Shown here piece by piece: positions 34,801-43,955 of a stretch of 64,000 nt of DNA. The position numbers and the translations under genes are program-made. Location of the stretch: assembly GCA_015060395.1 (NCBI GenBank), contig SUYP01000001.1, positions 121,058-185,057 of the forward strand, read 5' to 3'. Numbering within the stretch: position 1 is the first letter of the stretch; each line of letters starts with the position of its first letter. The DNA comes from Bacteroidales bacterium (GTDB lineage Bacteria > Bacteroidota > Bacteroidia > Bacteroidales > UBA932). The notes beneath the pieces were generated by a model that saw only the letters and a program-made list of their open reading frames with translations, searched no databases and had not been told where the DNA came from.

Positions 34801-36204
34801 AAGGTCAGCCAGTTCGATATAGTAAAGCTTGTTCAGGATGTCTATGACGACTTTCGTGATATGTCGGTGGAACGTCAGATGGAGCTCCGTATAGTGAAGT
34901 CGGTTGACAGCCTTATGGTCTGGGGGGATGCCTTACGTCTTGAGGCTCTTGTCTATAACCTGCTTTCCAATGCCTTCAAATATACTTCTGACGGTGGAAA
35001 GATCGAGGTCGGAGTCTTGTATAGAGATGGTGATAAGGAATTCCGTATTATGGTGAAAGACAACGGGATAGGTGTTTCCAAGGAGTATCAGAAGAGAATC
35101 TTCGAGCCGTACGGTACGGGAGGCGTCTCTGCTTTCAGAGGAATGGCAAGCAGCGGTATCGGTCTTTCCTTCTGCAAGGAAATAACCGAGATGCACGGGG
35201 GTGAGATATGGACAGAGAGTACTCTAGGAGTAGGATCGAAGTTCTTTGTGAGGCTTCCTGTCGGCAGAGAACATTTCTCAGAAGATTCGGTTCTGTTCAT
35301 CGGATCCGAGATGGAGCCATATTCTTCCGAGACTCACGGAGTAAGCAAGTTCAAGGTGGAGCCGACATATCCGGAAGGGGCTCTGAAGGTGCTGGTTGTC
35401 GAGGATAATGTCGAACTCAAGGTCTATATCTATAACAGCCTTTCTGACAGATATGAGGTGCGTGATGCGTCAAATGGCAAGGAGGCGTTGAATGTGATTT
35501 CTTCAGGGTGGATCCCGGATATGATAGTGACAGACCTTATGATGCCGGAAATGGATGGCATCGAACTGGTCAACCATATCCGTAATGACTTCTCTACCAG
35601 TCATATACCGGTCATAATGATAACTGCCAAGCACGAGGATGATACTCAGGTGAAGGCGATGAAATATGGGGCGGACGGATATATCGCCAAGCCTTTCACT
35701 ATGGAATTGCTGACAGCCCGGATAGACAATATGCTTGACAGAAGGAAGGCTCTTGTGGCAAGGATGTCTTTGCCTGTGGGGAACGATGGTGATGATAAGG
35801 AAAGAAGGTCGAGGAGGATCGATATTTCACCTGAGGAAATAGTCATAACCGACAAGGACGAACAGTTGATAAAGAAGGTGATGCAGTGGCTTGAGGAAAA
35901 TGTTTCTGATGCTGAAATCACTGTGGATCAGCTTGCTGCGTTTGTCGGAATGGGACGAACTTCTATGTATAACAAGATAAAGGGTCTTACTGGCAAGTCA
36001 CCGGTGGAGCTGATTCAGGAGTTCAGGATGGAAAAGGCTACATATTATCTGAAGAGCGGCCAATACTCCGTGTCTGAAACATCTTATAAGGTGGGATTCT
36101 CCGATCCCGGATATTTCAGCAGGAGCTTCAAGAAGCATTTCGGAATGTCACCGGCCGATTATATGAAGCAGAACAAGGCTTCGCAGACCAAGATCCAAAT
36201 ATAG
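31873..36204 (+). CDS. Hybrid two-component system regulator (HTCS) of the pectin locus
   Basis: 1443 residues. A signal sequence, then a large periplasmic sensor made of two seven-bladed propellers (Reg_prop repeats such as GYLWLCTWYGLSRYDG and GNIWLGTKGDGLVRM; about 30-750) and a Y_Y_Y domain (about 750-850), then a membrane helix (about 868-888). The cytoplasmic part has a histidine kinase with NVSHELRTPLTLI (His916), an ATPase domain (LEALVYNLLSNAFKYT, IGLSFCKEITEMHGG), a receiver with Asp1221 (VTDLMMPEMDG) and a C-terminal AraC-type DNA-binding domain. HTCS proteins sense an oligosaccharide released by their own locus and activate it. The GH105-PL1 gene follows after 8 bp. Confidence 0.96.
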   Translation: MMGFSRKIFAISLFLMASVFNYLKAEPLEFIFEHYSSDDGLPHNSICDIHQDSRGYLWLCTWYGLSRYDGNGFVNYTMQPGDYSNLSHNRILSVEEDASGYLWVTTYDYRLYRFDVDAEEFLPVPSGLDGMEKTNAKIDRLLCDGKGGIWGAFSGVGLLNVRPDLSYTLYSEASGHQIGQEISNVYEDSEGTVYAVSEAGITVVKDGAASLLARNPDVLGFAEAGDRLFFVTPEQLVSADRKTREQKTVDLTGTEAGTATSITVSGGLLYLGFRNDAVAVVDPQTLEMTLRRSDIGRVRYLFPDPDGMVWIATEKTGIWSYNASADRFRHYEHSNNVMSYYTDTLARVETKGDRTWIKMNNWGFGYYDRCCDEIVPLSNVKEQPDHRFMNGVACYAIDSSGVLWMSTVGRGLERVTVISPKVEVIVPPTLSDDVKASSEVRAMLKDSKGRLWVAAKSRELYMYSEDMKSCRRFPDSSSGDVGVIYSIFEDSDGNIWLGTKGDGLVRMKPQGDDWEWTRFKADDSKRNSLSSNNIYSIAQDKDGRIWIGTYGGALSMLPSPDSDEFVTVRNNFPDYPQEAGERVRYLHCMPDGRMLVATVSGLILFEPSDSPELTVFNLITKEPGEKTSLGNNDVIHIFTDKSDNVWLSTFGGGLNRLYFENGRPRFDIISTADGLSSNIVHSAIEDEDGIIWIASESGLSSYDPESSLVRNYTKYDGITPTSFSEATCARMQDGSILFGTYDNVYRIDPEDFTSYDRDGRLVISGFSVDGIRTPFADRITVPYDCSFFRIDFASLDFSSNVRNSFSYMLEGYDKKWISDAGSSATYSRIPPGKYVFKVKETYSEGNADDNVLEIEVDVRPSVWNTLLAKIIYIMLGAALIALLVKILMTSMKLRSNVKLEKRLNEIKARFFTNVSHELRTPLTLILGGIDEIGRKTPEGDQNEYSVNMVRRNAKRMLTLVNQLLDTRSISDGKMKLKVSQFDIVKLVQDVYDDFRDMSVERQMELRIVKSVDSLMVWGDALRLEALVYNLLSNAFKYTSDGGKIEVGVLYRDGDKEFRIMVKDNGIGVSKEYQKRIFEPYGTGGVSAFRGMASSGIGLSFCKEITEMHGGEIWTESTLGVGSKFFVRLPVGREHFSEDSVLFIGSEMEPYSSETHGVSKFKVEPTYPEGALKVLVVEDNVELKVYIYNSLSDRYEVRDASNGKEALNVISSGWIPDMIVTDLMMPEMDGIELVNHIRNDFSTSHIPVIMITAKHEDDTQVKAMKYGADGYIAKPFTMELLTARIDNMLDRRKALVARMSLPVGNDGDDKERRSRRIDISPEEIVITDKDEQLIKKVMQWLEENVSDAEITVDQLAAFVGMGRTSMYNKIKGLTGKSPVELIQEFRMEKATYYLKSGQYSVSETSYKVGFSDPGYFSRSFKKHFGMSPADYMKQNKASQTKIQI

Positions 36205-36212
36205 GAATAGCT

Positions 36213-38570
36213 ATGAAAAAGTTTTTTATGATGTTGCTGCCGCTTGCAGTTGCGGTCAGTCTTTCTGCTCAGGAACCGTACTCGGTAAGGATGATCCGTT
36301 CGGAAATGAAGAGGAATCCTGATGCTACCTACCTTGACGGCAGGAACGGGGAAAGGAAATGGAATTATACTACCGGACTTGAACTCAAGGCGTTTCTGGA
36401 TGCTGCCGGAAGATATGAAATGCCTGAGGTGGTGCAGTATGTCAGGGATTGGGCTGACACGATGGCTACGGAGAAAGGCGAGGTATATAAATACAAGAAG
36501 TCGAACTATAATGTCGATCATATCTGTCCGGCAAGAATATATTTCGACCTGCACGATATGTACGGTGATCAGGACAAGAGATATCGCCGTGTCACCCGTA
36601 TGATAAGGGAACAGATTGACAGCCAGCCACGTACAAAGTCGGGGGAATTCTGGCACAAGCAGGTGTATCCTCATCAGGTGTGGCTGGACGGATTCTATAT
36701 GGCTCTGCCTTTCTATGCCGAATATACAAGGAGGTATGCGCCGAAGGACCAGAGGGATTCGCTTTATGCCGACATCGTTCATCAGTTTACTGCCGGTGCA
36801 GAGAATACATTCGATCCTGCGACCGGACTGTACCGTCACGCTTGGGACGAGTCCAGGTCTATGTTCTGGTGTGATCCTCAGACAGGACTTTCCCAGCACG
36901 CCTGGGGGAGGGCGACGGGATGGTTTGCAATAGCTTTGGTCGAGGTCCTGGATTATATACCTAAGGATCATCCGGGCCGTCAGGCACTTATAGACCAGCT
37001 GAATTATTTCCTGAAAGTCCTTCCGGAATGGGCCGATCCTAAGACCGGTATGTGGTATCAGGTGCTGGATTGTCCGGGACGCGAGGGTAATTATCAGGAG
37101 GCCACCTGTTCGATAATGTTCGTATATGCATTCCTCAAAGGCTTGAGAATGGGATATATAGATGACTCTCATAGAGACTATATTCTTGGTCTTTATCCGA
37201 AATTCATCGACAGGTTCATACGTGAGAATGGTGACGGAACCATATCTATGACAGACTGCTGTGCCGTAGGAGGCCTCGGAGGCAAGCAGATGAGGATGGG
37301 CGATTTCGCATATTATCTGAGCGAGCCGATAATTGAGAACGACTGCAAGGGTGTAGGTCCGTTCATCTGGGCTTCTCTCGAATGGGAGGCTATGCATAAC
37401 ATAGATTATTTTCCGGAAGTGACCGGACAGCTTGCCTTCGTTGGGGCGGAGGGCTGTGGAAAATATGCTGCCGGCGGCCGTGGAGGCAGGGAGTATGTCG
37501 TTACTTCGCTGGAAGATGACGGTTCTGAAGGTACTCTGCGTTATGCTGTCGAGGCTGAAGGACCCCGTGTCGTGACTTTTGCAGTGGAGGGAGATATCCG
37601 TCTGAAGGCCCCTCTGAATATTGAGAATCCATATATATCGATACTAGGACAGACGGCTCCGGGACAGGGCATCACTCTTAGGGATCATAACGTGTTCATT
37701 ACAGCCGACCACACCATCATCCGCTATATGCGTTTCAGACTTGGGGCTGTCAGCGGTGTCGAGGCCGATGCGCTTGGAGCAAAAAGATGCAGCAACATAA
37801 TCATTGACCATTGCTCTATGAGCTGGGCCACGGATGAGAATGCTTCATTCTACAATATCAATGATGCTACAGTGCAGTGGTGCATCATTTCCGAGGCTTT
37901 GAACGCATCCGTCCATCATAAGGGACAGCACGGTTATGGCGGCATCTGGGGAGGTCGCAATGTCACTTTCCATCATAATCTCTTTGCTCATAACAAGAGC
38001 CGTAATCCTCGTTTTGACCATCCGCGCATATACAGCGGACAGGAACTTCTCACAGGTCGTGGCACAGTTGACTTCAAGAACAATGTGGTGTATAACTGGA
38101 ACATCAAAGCGATATATGGCGGTGAAGAGGGATGGTTCAATGTTGAGGATAATTACTTCCGTCCTGGTCCGGCAACCAGGAGTCTCGACGGCGAATGGCT
38201 GGATATAAGCACTTCAGAGACAACCTCAATGATTCCTGGCAGCTTCTATATCGACGGCAATATATACGACGTGTCAGCTGTGAGGAAAGGTGGAATGGAT
38301 GGCAGACGTCCTGACTGTGAGAAGATTGCTTCCTGGAAAGATGTCTATGAGATGAAATCTGTCGAAGAACCGTTTGCCATAAAGGTGGAACTTGATGCCG
38401 AGGATGCCGAGGATGCTTATAGATCCGTTCTGAAGGGGGCAGGTGCATCCAGGAAGCGTGATGCGGTGGATAAGCGTATTGTCAAGGAGGTCAGAAGGGG
38501 CAGGGCTGCTTTCTGCGGTTCCGTAACCGGTCTTCCCGGCATAATCGATTCAGAGGACGATGTAAGATAG
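36213..38570 (+). CDS. GH105-PL1 fusion: unsaturated uronyl hydrolase joined to pectate lyase
   Basis: 785 residues with a signal peptide (1-19). Residues about 25-400 form a GH105 alpha/alpha barrel (VYPHQVWLDGFYMALPFYAEY with Asp159, HAWGRATGWFAIALVEVLDY), which removes the unsaturated uronic acid left by lyases. Residues about 405-785 form a PL1-type pectate lyase (AAGGRGGREYVVTSLEDDGS, GQTAPGQGITLR, IIDHCSMSWATDENASFY, HGYGGIWGGRNVTFHHNL, SRNPRFDHPRIYSG). The frame is continuous and both domains look complete, so this is a true fusion and not an assembly join of two genes with a stop between. The product of one domain is the substrate class of the other. A close PL1 relative follows. Confidence 0.92.
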   Translation: MKKFFMMLLPLAVAVSLSAQEPYSVRMIRSEMKRNPDATYLDGRNGERKWNYTTGLELKAFLDAAGRYEMPEVVQYVRDWADTMATEKGEVYKYKKSNYNVDHICPARIYFDLHDMYGDQDKRYRRVTRMIREQIDSQPRTKSGEFWHKQVYPHQVWLDGFYMALPFYAEYTRRYAPKDQRDSLYADIVHQFTAGAENTFDPATGLYRHAWDESRSMFWCDPQTGLSQHAWGRATGWFAIALVEVLDYIPKDHPGRQALIDQLNYFLKVLPEWADPKTGMWYQVLDCPGREGNYQEATCSIMFVYAFLKGLRMGYIDDSHRDYILGLYPKFIDRFIRENGDGTISMTDCCAVGGLGGKQMRMGDFAYYLSEPIIENDCKGVGPFIWASLEWEAMHNIDYFPEVTGQLAFVGAEGCGKYAAGGRGGREYVVTSLEDDGSEGTLRYAVEAEGPRVVTFAVEGDIRLKAPLNIENPYISILGQTAPGQGITLRDHNVFITADHTIIRYMRFRLGAVSGVEADALGAKRCSNIIIDHCSMSWATDENASFYNINDATVQWCIISEALNASVHHKGQHGYGGIWGGRNVTFHHNLFAHNKSRNPRFDHPRIYSGQELLTGRGTVDFKNNVVYNWNIKAIYGGEEGWFNVEDNYFRPGPATRSLDGEWLDISTSETTSMIPGSFYIDGNIYDVSAVRKGGMDGRRPDCEKIASWKDVYEMKSVEEPFAIKVELDAEDAEDAYRSVLKGAGASRKRDAVDKRIVKEVRRGRAAFCGSVTGLPGIIDSEDDVR

Positions 38571-38607
38571 TCCGGTCGGACGGAATGAAACCACGGATAT
38601 TTAAGAT

Positions 38608-40476
38608 ATGAATATGAAACCGAACAGAATAATACTATTGCTATTCCTGATTCTTTTCGCTGCCTGCGGTCCTGACGACCCGGTCGTACCTCAGGAAATC
38701 CAGGCTCCGTCAGGAGTGAAGTGTGATAAGGCTGCACAGACGTCTCTTGTCTTTTCCTGGAATGATGTGGAAGGAGCGGAATATTATGTCGCACGTCTGG
38801 AGAAATCGGATGGTACCCTGGTGTCAGGAGGCCAGACCAGCACCAGAGAGACATCGGTAAGATATGACGGGCTGACGCCTGGCACAGCCTATTCGTTCAA
38901 GGTAAGAGTCAAGGCGGGCGGACTGGATTCGCCGTATTCTATGCCATTGGCTGCCAGTACGTTGGCTGATGGAGAAGAACCAGAGCCGGACCCTGATCCT
39001 GTACCTGATCCTCAGCCGGAGCCGACAGCAGACTATGCTCTGTTCAAGATTCCTGCATACGAAGATGCTCACAGGCAGGCTCTTGCATTCCCGGGCGCTG
39101 AAGGAGGCGGAATGTTCACTACCGGAGGACGCGGAGGAAAGGTCATACACGTGACCAATCTCAATGACTCCGGCACAGGGTCTCTTCGTGCCGCTCTTGC
39201 CGAGTCCGGTGCGAGGACAATCGTGTTCGATGTGGCCGGAGTCATTGAACTGAACTCGGGCTTGAATATCAGTAAAGGAGATGTGACCATAGCCGGCCAG
39301 ACTGCTCCGGGTGACGGTATCTGCATCAGGAACTTCTCCACCCGGGTCAATTCGTCGAATGTAATCATCCGTTTCGTGCGTTTCCGTATGGGAGATGAAA
39401 AGAAGAATGAGGGTGATGCGATATGGGGAAGATATTTCGAGAACATAATCCTTGATCATTGCTCGATGTCCTGGTGTACAGACGAATGTGCCTCTTTCTA
39501 TGCCAACCGCAATTTCACTATGCAGTGGTGCGTGATTGCCGAAAGTCTGAGGAATTCGATCCACGGAAAGGGAAAGCACGGTTATGGCGGCATCTGGGGA
39601 GGACGTGACGCATCTTTCCATCATAATCTTCTGGCACATCACGACAGCCGTAATCCGCGTATTGACCATCCTCAGATATACGGAAACTACGTCGAGACAC
39701 ACAGAGGCAATGTCGATTACCGGTGCAATGCCGTATATAACTGGGGTTCGAACCATACGTACGGCGGAGAGAACGGATGGTTCAATATCGTAAACAATTA
39801 TTATAAGCCGGGACCGGCATCTTCGGACAGGAAGTATTTCGTTGATGCATACGGCTCATATACGAAAGATGGTACCGTATATGCAGACAGGTATCCGGAA
39901 ATGTATCTTTCCGGCAATCTTCACACCGGTCATCAGGACCTCGATGATACATCTTCATCTGTGTATTGGCATAACGGCCAGTCATACGGCAATTACAATA
40001 TGCTTCTTAAAGCGGCCCTTCCTTTGGAAGGACCTTCCGGAGAAGATATATATACGACTACGCACAGTGCGGCATTGTCTTTCGAGAGGATCTGCGCATA
40101 CGCAGGAGCTTCGCTTGTCAGGGATGCGGTGGATGAAAGAATATGTTCGGATGCCTTGGCCGGAACCGCGTCATTCAATGACGGCGGCAATGGCTCTACC
40201 GGCGGTATGATCGATACGCAGACGGCAGTTGGAGGGTGGCCCGAGTACAAGGCGGCCGATTCCGAAATCGCCGGATGCAAGGATTCTGACGGTGACGGTA
40301 TGCCGGACTGGTTTGAAGATCAGTTCAAGCTCGACAAGGCAGATTCAACCGACGGCAATGCAAAGACGCTCGATCCATACGCCAGATATACGAATCTGGA
40401 AATGTACCTGCATTATCTGGTGCGCGACATAGTTGATGTTCAGAATGCCGGTGGTGAATATGCTAAATTGTCGTGA
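38608..40476 (+). CDS. PL1 pectate lyase lipoprotein with FnIII domain
   Basis: 622 residues. A lipoprotein signal ends at FAAC, followed by an acidic GPDDP export-type stretch, so it is likely surface-exposed. A fibronectin type III domain (about 33-115; SFSWNDVEGAEYYVARLE-like) and an Asp/Pro linker (EPEPDPDPVPDPQPEP) lead to a PL1 lyase domain (about 150-520) with GQTAPGDGICIR, ILDHCSMSWCTDECASFY, KHGYGGIWGGRDASFHHNL and SRNPRIDHPQIYG. A short Ca-binding DSDGDGMPDWFED segment lies near the C terminus. It cuts pectate by beta-elimination. The lyase domain is closely related to that of the preceding fusion. The ATG at 38614 is an alternative start. Confidence 0.93.
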   Translation: MNMKPNRIILLLFLILFAACGPDDPVVPQEIQAPSGVKCDKAAQTSLVFSWNDVEGAEYYVARLEKSDGTLVSGGQTSTRETSVRYDGLTPGTAYSFKVRVKAGGLDSPYSMPLAASTLADGEEPEPDPDPVPDPQPEPTADYALFKIPAYEDAHRQALAFPGAEGGGMFTTGGRGGKVIHVTNLNDSGTGSLRAALAESGARTIVFDVAGVIELNSGLNISKGDVTIAGQTAPGDGICIRNFSTRVNSSNVIIRFVRFRMGDEKKNEGDAIWGRYFENIILDHCSMSWCTDECASFYANRNFTMQWCVIAESLRNSIHGKGKHGYGGIWGGRDASFHHNLLAHHDSRNPRIDHPQIYGNYVETHRGNVDYRCNAVYNWGSNHTYGGENGWFNIVNNYYKPGPASSDRKYFVDAYGSYTKDGTVYADRYPEMYLSGNLHTGHQDLDDTSSSVYWHNGQSYGNYNMLLKAALPLEGPSGEDIYTTTHSAALSFERICAYAGASLVRDAVDERICSDALAGTASFNDGGNGSTGGMIDTQTAVGGWPEYKAADSEIAGCKDSDGDGMPDWFEDQFKLDKADSTDGNAKTLDPYARYTNLEMYLHYLVRDIVDVQNAGGEYAKLS

Positions 40477-40654
40477 ACGGGCACGGAAATGGCCGTGGCT
40501 GTCAAAAAGTACAAATAAAGCGATAAAATTTACCAATTATCTAGCTTTATAATCGGTATTTTCGCATTATGAAAATTGTTTCCGGACCTGTCCGGGGCAT
40601 TATGACAGGAAAACATAATTTTTAACAAATATTACTAACCAAACAAATTCTTTT

Positions 40655-43600
40655 ATGAAAAATCTGACATACAAGATTTCTCTGCTGATCTTGGGGCTTT
40701 TCGCTACCGTTTATGCGGCGGATGCTCAGGAGATCAAGGGTGTCGTGTCAGACGTGAACGGTGAACCTCTGATCGGTGTATCCGTTTTCGTGGACGGCAC
40801 AACGTTAGGAGTTTCTACAGGAGTTGATGGTGATTATGCCATTGATGTTCCTGATGCCAAGGGCAAGACTCTCGTGTTTTCAATGATCGGTATGGCTACA
40901 AAGGAAGTAGTGATCGGCAACAGCACTACTCTGAATGTGGTCCTTGAAGAGGATTCGAATTTCCTCGACGAGACCGTCGTCATCGGTTATGCAACCGTCA
41001 AGCGTCGTGACCTGATGGGTTCGGTCACTTCAGTCGGAAGTGATGCCCTTACCCAGGTCCCTGTAGCGACAGTAGGTGAGGCTCTTACCGGTAAGATGGC
41101 CGGAGTGCAGGTTACAACTACCGAGGGTGATCCTGATGCGGAAATCAAGATCCGCGTCCGCGGAGGCGGCTCCATCACTCAGGATGCTTCTCCTCTTTAT
41201 ATCGTTGACGGTTTCCCTGTAGAGAGTATTTCTGATATCCCTGCTTCGGACATTCAGTCCATCGATGTGCTCAAGGATGCCTTCTCTACAGCTATTTATG
41301 GTTCACGTGGTGCGAACGGTGTTGTTCTCGTGACTACAAAATCAGGAGCTGCAGGCAAGATCTCGGTGAGCTACAATGCATATTGGGGTCAGAAGGAAAT
41401 GGCCAATGCAGGTGCTATCCAGACAGGTTCTTCATACGATTTCGTACAGAATCAGTATGAGCTTGCCGTTCTCAGAGACAGGGTTGATGACGATTTCGTG
41501 AAAGTATTCGGCGTATTCGAAGATATCGACCTGTACAAGAACATCGAGAAGAACGACTGGGTGAAGAAGGTATTCGGAAATGTAGGCACTACATTCAACC
41601 ACAATGTTTCCGTTTCAGGCTCGTCTGACAAGGTGAAGTGGACAGCTAGCTACGCTCACGTGGGTGACAAGGCCATTATGATCGGATCTGACTACAAGAG
41701 GGACAACCTCAACTTCAAGACCCAGTACAAACCTATCAAGCAGATCACCGTGGATATCAATGCAAGATATTCCCGTACTGAGGTTATGGGTGCAGGTGCA
41801 AACTCTATGAATGACGGCGGATCGACTTCAAGCAACGGACGTCTGAAGCACGCAGTTCAATATACTCCGTTCCCTATCACAGGTGTCGCTACGGATTCAG
41901 ACCTTGCTGAGGACTATGGTGACAATGCTCCTCCTCTCAAGTCGGTGGCTGACAATGACAACAAGAGGATCCGTAAGAACTGGACTCTCAATGGTGCTGT
42001 GACCTGGCATATCATCAAGAATCTCAATCTCAAGGTTGAGGGCGGTATCGATGACTATTCGCAGGAGGACAACCGTTTCTATGGCCTCACGACTTATTAT
42101 GTAGGCAACTCTGCCACCATCAAGGGACAGCCTGCAACGCAGTACAAGAATGCTTTCCGTACTAACTATCGTTCGACCAACACTCTCAATTACAATTTTG
42201 CAGAGGTGTTCGACAATGACGATCACAAGCTTGATCTCCTTGTAGGTCAGGAGTATATCCTTACAAAGTCAAATACTCTTTCATCCACTATCGAGGGCTT
42301 CCCTGAGTTCTTCGATTCGCAGATGGCCTGGAACTTTATGGCATCCGGTACACCGGTAGCTTCGAACAACTTCTACAATCCGAACGGTCAGCTTCTTTCT
42401 TTCTTCGGAAGAGCAAACTATGAGTTCGGTGGAAGATATGCACTCTCTGCAACAGTGAGAGCCGATGGATCATCTAAGTTCGAGAAGGGCAACCAGTGGG
42501 GCGTTTTCCCATCAGCAGCAGCTTCCTGGACCATTTCCAACGAGCCTTGGATGGAGAATGCATCAACCTGGCTTGATAACCTCAAGCTCCGTTACAGCTA
42601 CGGTACTGCAGGTAACAACAATATACCTTCAAACGTTTCCTCACTCCTTTTCCAGGCTAACAACACCCAGTGGATCTCTATGGGCAACACCTGGTGGGGT
42701 ACTACAACAGTCGGAGGAAAGTCGATTATGCCTAACCCTGACCTTACCTGGGAGACAACAGTATCTCATAATATAGGTCTCGACTTCTCTTTCCTCAGGA
42801 GCAGGATCAACGGATCGTTGGAAGTATATCACAACACTACCAATGACCTCCTCATCCAGTTCCCTGTGGCAGGTTCCGGATATGACTACCAGTACCGCAA
42901 TCTCGGATCTGTCCAGAACCGTGGATTCGAGGCATCTCTGAACTTCGTCCTCGTGGAGAAGAAGAATTTCGGCCTCACTCTCGGCGGCAATATAAGCATC
43001 AATGAAAACAAGGTGACCAGCCTTGGAGGTCTTGAGAAGATCGAGGCTACATCCGAGTGGGCATCGACCGAAATCGGCCCTGACTACGTGGTTACCGTAG
43101 GACGTCCTCTCGGTGATATGTACGGATATATCTCTGACGGACGTTATTCAGTTGACGAGTTCACTCACAATGGAACATCTTGGGTAGCAAATGAGGGTAC
43201 TATAGACGCTTCAGATGTACTTGGCAAGGAATTCTTCCGTCCGGGTGCTATGAAGCTCAAGGATGTGAACGGTGACGGCAAGATCACGGTTGACGACAAG
43301 ACCATCATCGGAAATGCACAGCCTCTCGGAATCGGAGGTTTCAACCTTTCCGGATATCTTTATGGCTTTGATTTCTCGGCAAACTTCAGCTATGTCTTCG
43401 GAAACAATATCTACAATGCCAACAAGATCGAATTCAGCCATTCGAGAAAGTACTCTAACCGCAACCTTCTGTCATCAATGAACGTAGAGAACCGCTGGAC
43501 CAACATCGACTGGGCTACAGGAGAGGAAATCACTGATCCTGACCGCCTCAATGAGGTCAATGCAGGTACTACAATGTGGAATCCTGGCGTAAACAAGGCC

Positions 43601-43873
43601 ATCTTCTCTGATTGGGCTGTAGAGGACGGATCATTCCTTCGTCTCCAGTCGGCTACTCTGGGATATACTCTTCCGCAGAAGTGGACTATGAAGATCAAGA
43701 TGCAGAAGCTTCGCGTATATGTAACAGGTACCAACCTCTTCTGCCTTACAGACTACTCAGGATATGATCCTGAAGTCGATACAAGACGCAAGACTCCTCT
43801 TACTCCGGGTGTTGACTGCTCGGCATATCCGAAGAGCAGAGGTTATGTAGTCGGAGTCAATATTACTTTCTAA
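40655..43873 (+). CDS. SusC-family TonB-dependent outer-membrane transporter
   Basis: 1072 residues. A signal peptide (cleavage near ADAQ) precedes a carboxypeptidase-regulatory-like domain (about 25-105; IKGVVSDVNGEPLIGVSVFV), the TonB-box/plug region (ETVVIGYATVKRRDLMGSV, DVLKDAFSTAIYGSRGANGV, VLVTTKSG) and a 22-strand barrel ending in YVVGVNITF with the terminal aromatic residue needed for barrel assembly. It imports pectin oligosaccharides together with the SusD protein encoded next. The 178-bp upstream gap has an AACAAATATTACTAACC-type leader usual before susC genes and a near-match -7 element (TATTTTCG near 40557), but no other gene. Confidence 0.97.
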   Translation: MKNLTYKISLLILGLFATVYAADAQEIKGVVSDVNGEPLIGVSVFVDGTTLGVSTGVDGDYAIDVPDAKGKTLVFSMIGMATKEVVIGNSTTLNVVLEEDSNFLDETVVIGYATVKRRDLMGSVTSVGSDALTQVPVATVGEALTGKMAGVQVTTTEGDPDAEIKIRVRGGGSITQDASPLYIVDGFPVESISDIPASDIQSIDVLKDAFSTAIYGSRGANGVVLVTTKSGAAGKISVSYNAYWGQKEMANAGAIQTGSSYDFVQNQYELAVLRDRVDDDFVKVFGVFEDIDLYKNIEKNDWVKKVFGNVGTTFNHNVSVSGSSDKVKWTASYAHVGDKAIMIGSDYKRDNLNFKTQYKPIKQITVDINARYSRTEVMGAGANSMNDGGSTSSNGRLKHAVQYTPFPITGVATDSDLAEDYGDNAPPLKSVADNDNKRIRKNWTLNGAVTWHIIKNLNLKVEGGIDDYSQEDNRFYGLTTYYVGNSATIKGQPATQYKNAFRTNYRSTNTLNYNFAEVFDNDDHKLDLLVGQEYILTKSNTLSSTIEGFPEFFDSQMAWNFMASGTPVASNNFYNPNGQLLSFFGRANYEFGGRYALSATVRADGSSKFEKGNQWGVFPSAAASWTISNEPWMENASTWLDNLKLRYSYGTAGNNNIPSNVSSLLFQANNTQWISMGNTWWGTTTVGGKSIMPNPDLTWETTVSHNIGLDFSFLRSRINGSLEVYHNTTNDLLIQFPVAGSGYDYQYRNLGSVQNRGFEASLNFVLVEKKNFGLTLGGNISINENKVTSLGGLEKIEATSEWASTEIGPDYVVTVGRPLGDMYGYISDGRYSVDEFTHNGTSWVANEGTIDASDVLGKEFFRPGAMKLKDVNGDGKITVDDKTIIGNAQPLGIGGFNLSGYLYGFDFSANFSYVFGNNIYNANKIEFSHSRKYSNRNLLSSMNVENRWTNIDWATGEEITDPDRLNEVNAGTTMWNPGVNKAIFSDWAVEDGSFLRLQSATLGYTLPQKWTMKIKMQKLRVYVTGTNLFCLTDYSGYDPEVDTRRKTPLTPGVDCSAYPKSRGYVVGVNITF

Positions 43874-43880
43874 ATTCCTA

Positions 43881-43940
43881 CAATCTCATTCTGAATGACT
43901 CAATCGCCTTTTGAACGACTCAATGTCATTCTGAACGAAG
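43881..43940 (+). repeat. Three imperfect 20-bp tandem repeats between susC and susD
   Basis: Units at 43881-43900, 43901-43920 and 43921-43940 share the pattern CAATnnCnTTnTGAAnGA. They fill most of the 82-bp gap between susC and susD. The last unit runs on as GTGAAGAATCT, a sequence resembling dispersed TCATTCTGAACGAAGTGAAG elements known from Bacteroidetes genomes. Confidence 0.85.
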
Positions 43941-43955
43941 TGAAGAATCTAAAAA

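Noticed and set aside
36159..37397. A 412-codon minus-strand frame opposite the GH105 domain
   Set aside because: The GH105 reading has signal peptide and motifs; the antisense frame has none.
36213..38570. Frameshift or assembly join explaining the GH105-PL1 fusion
   Set aside because: The frame is open throughout, codon use is even across the junction, and both domains are full length.
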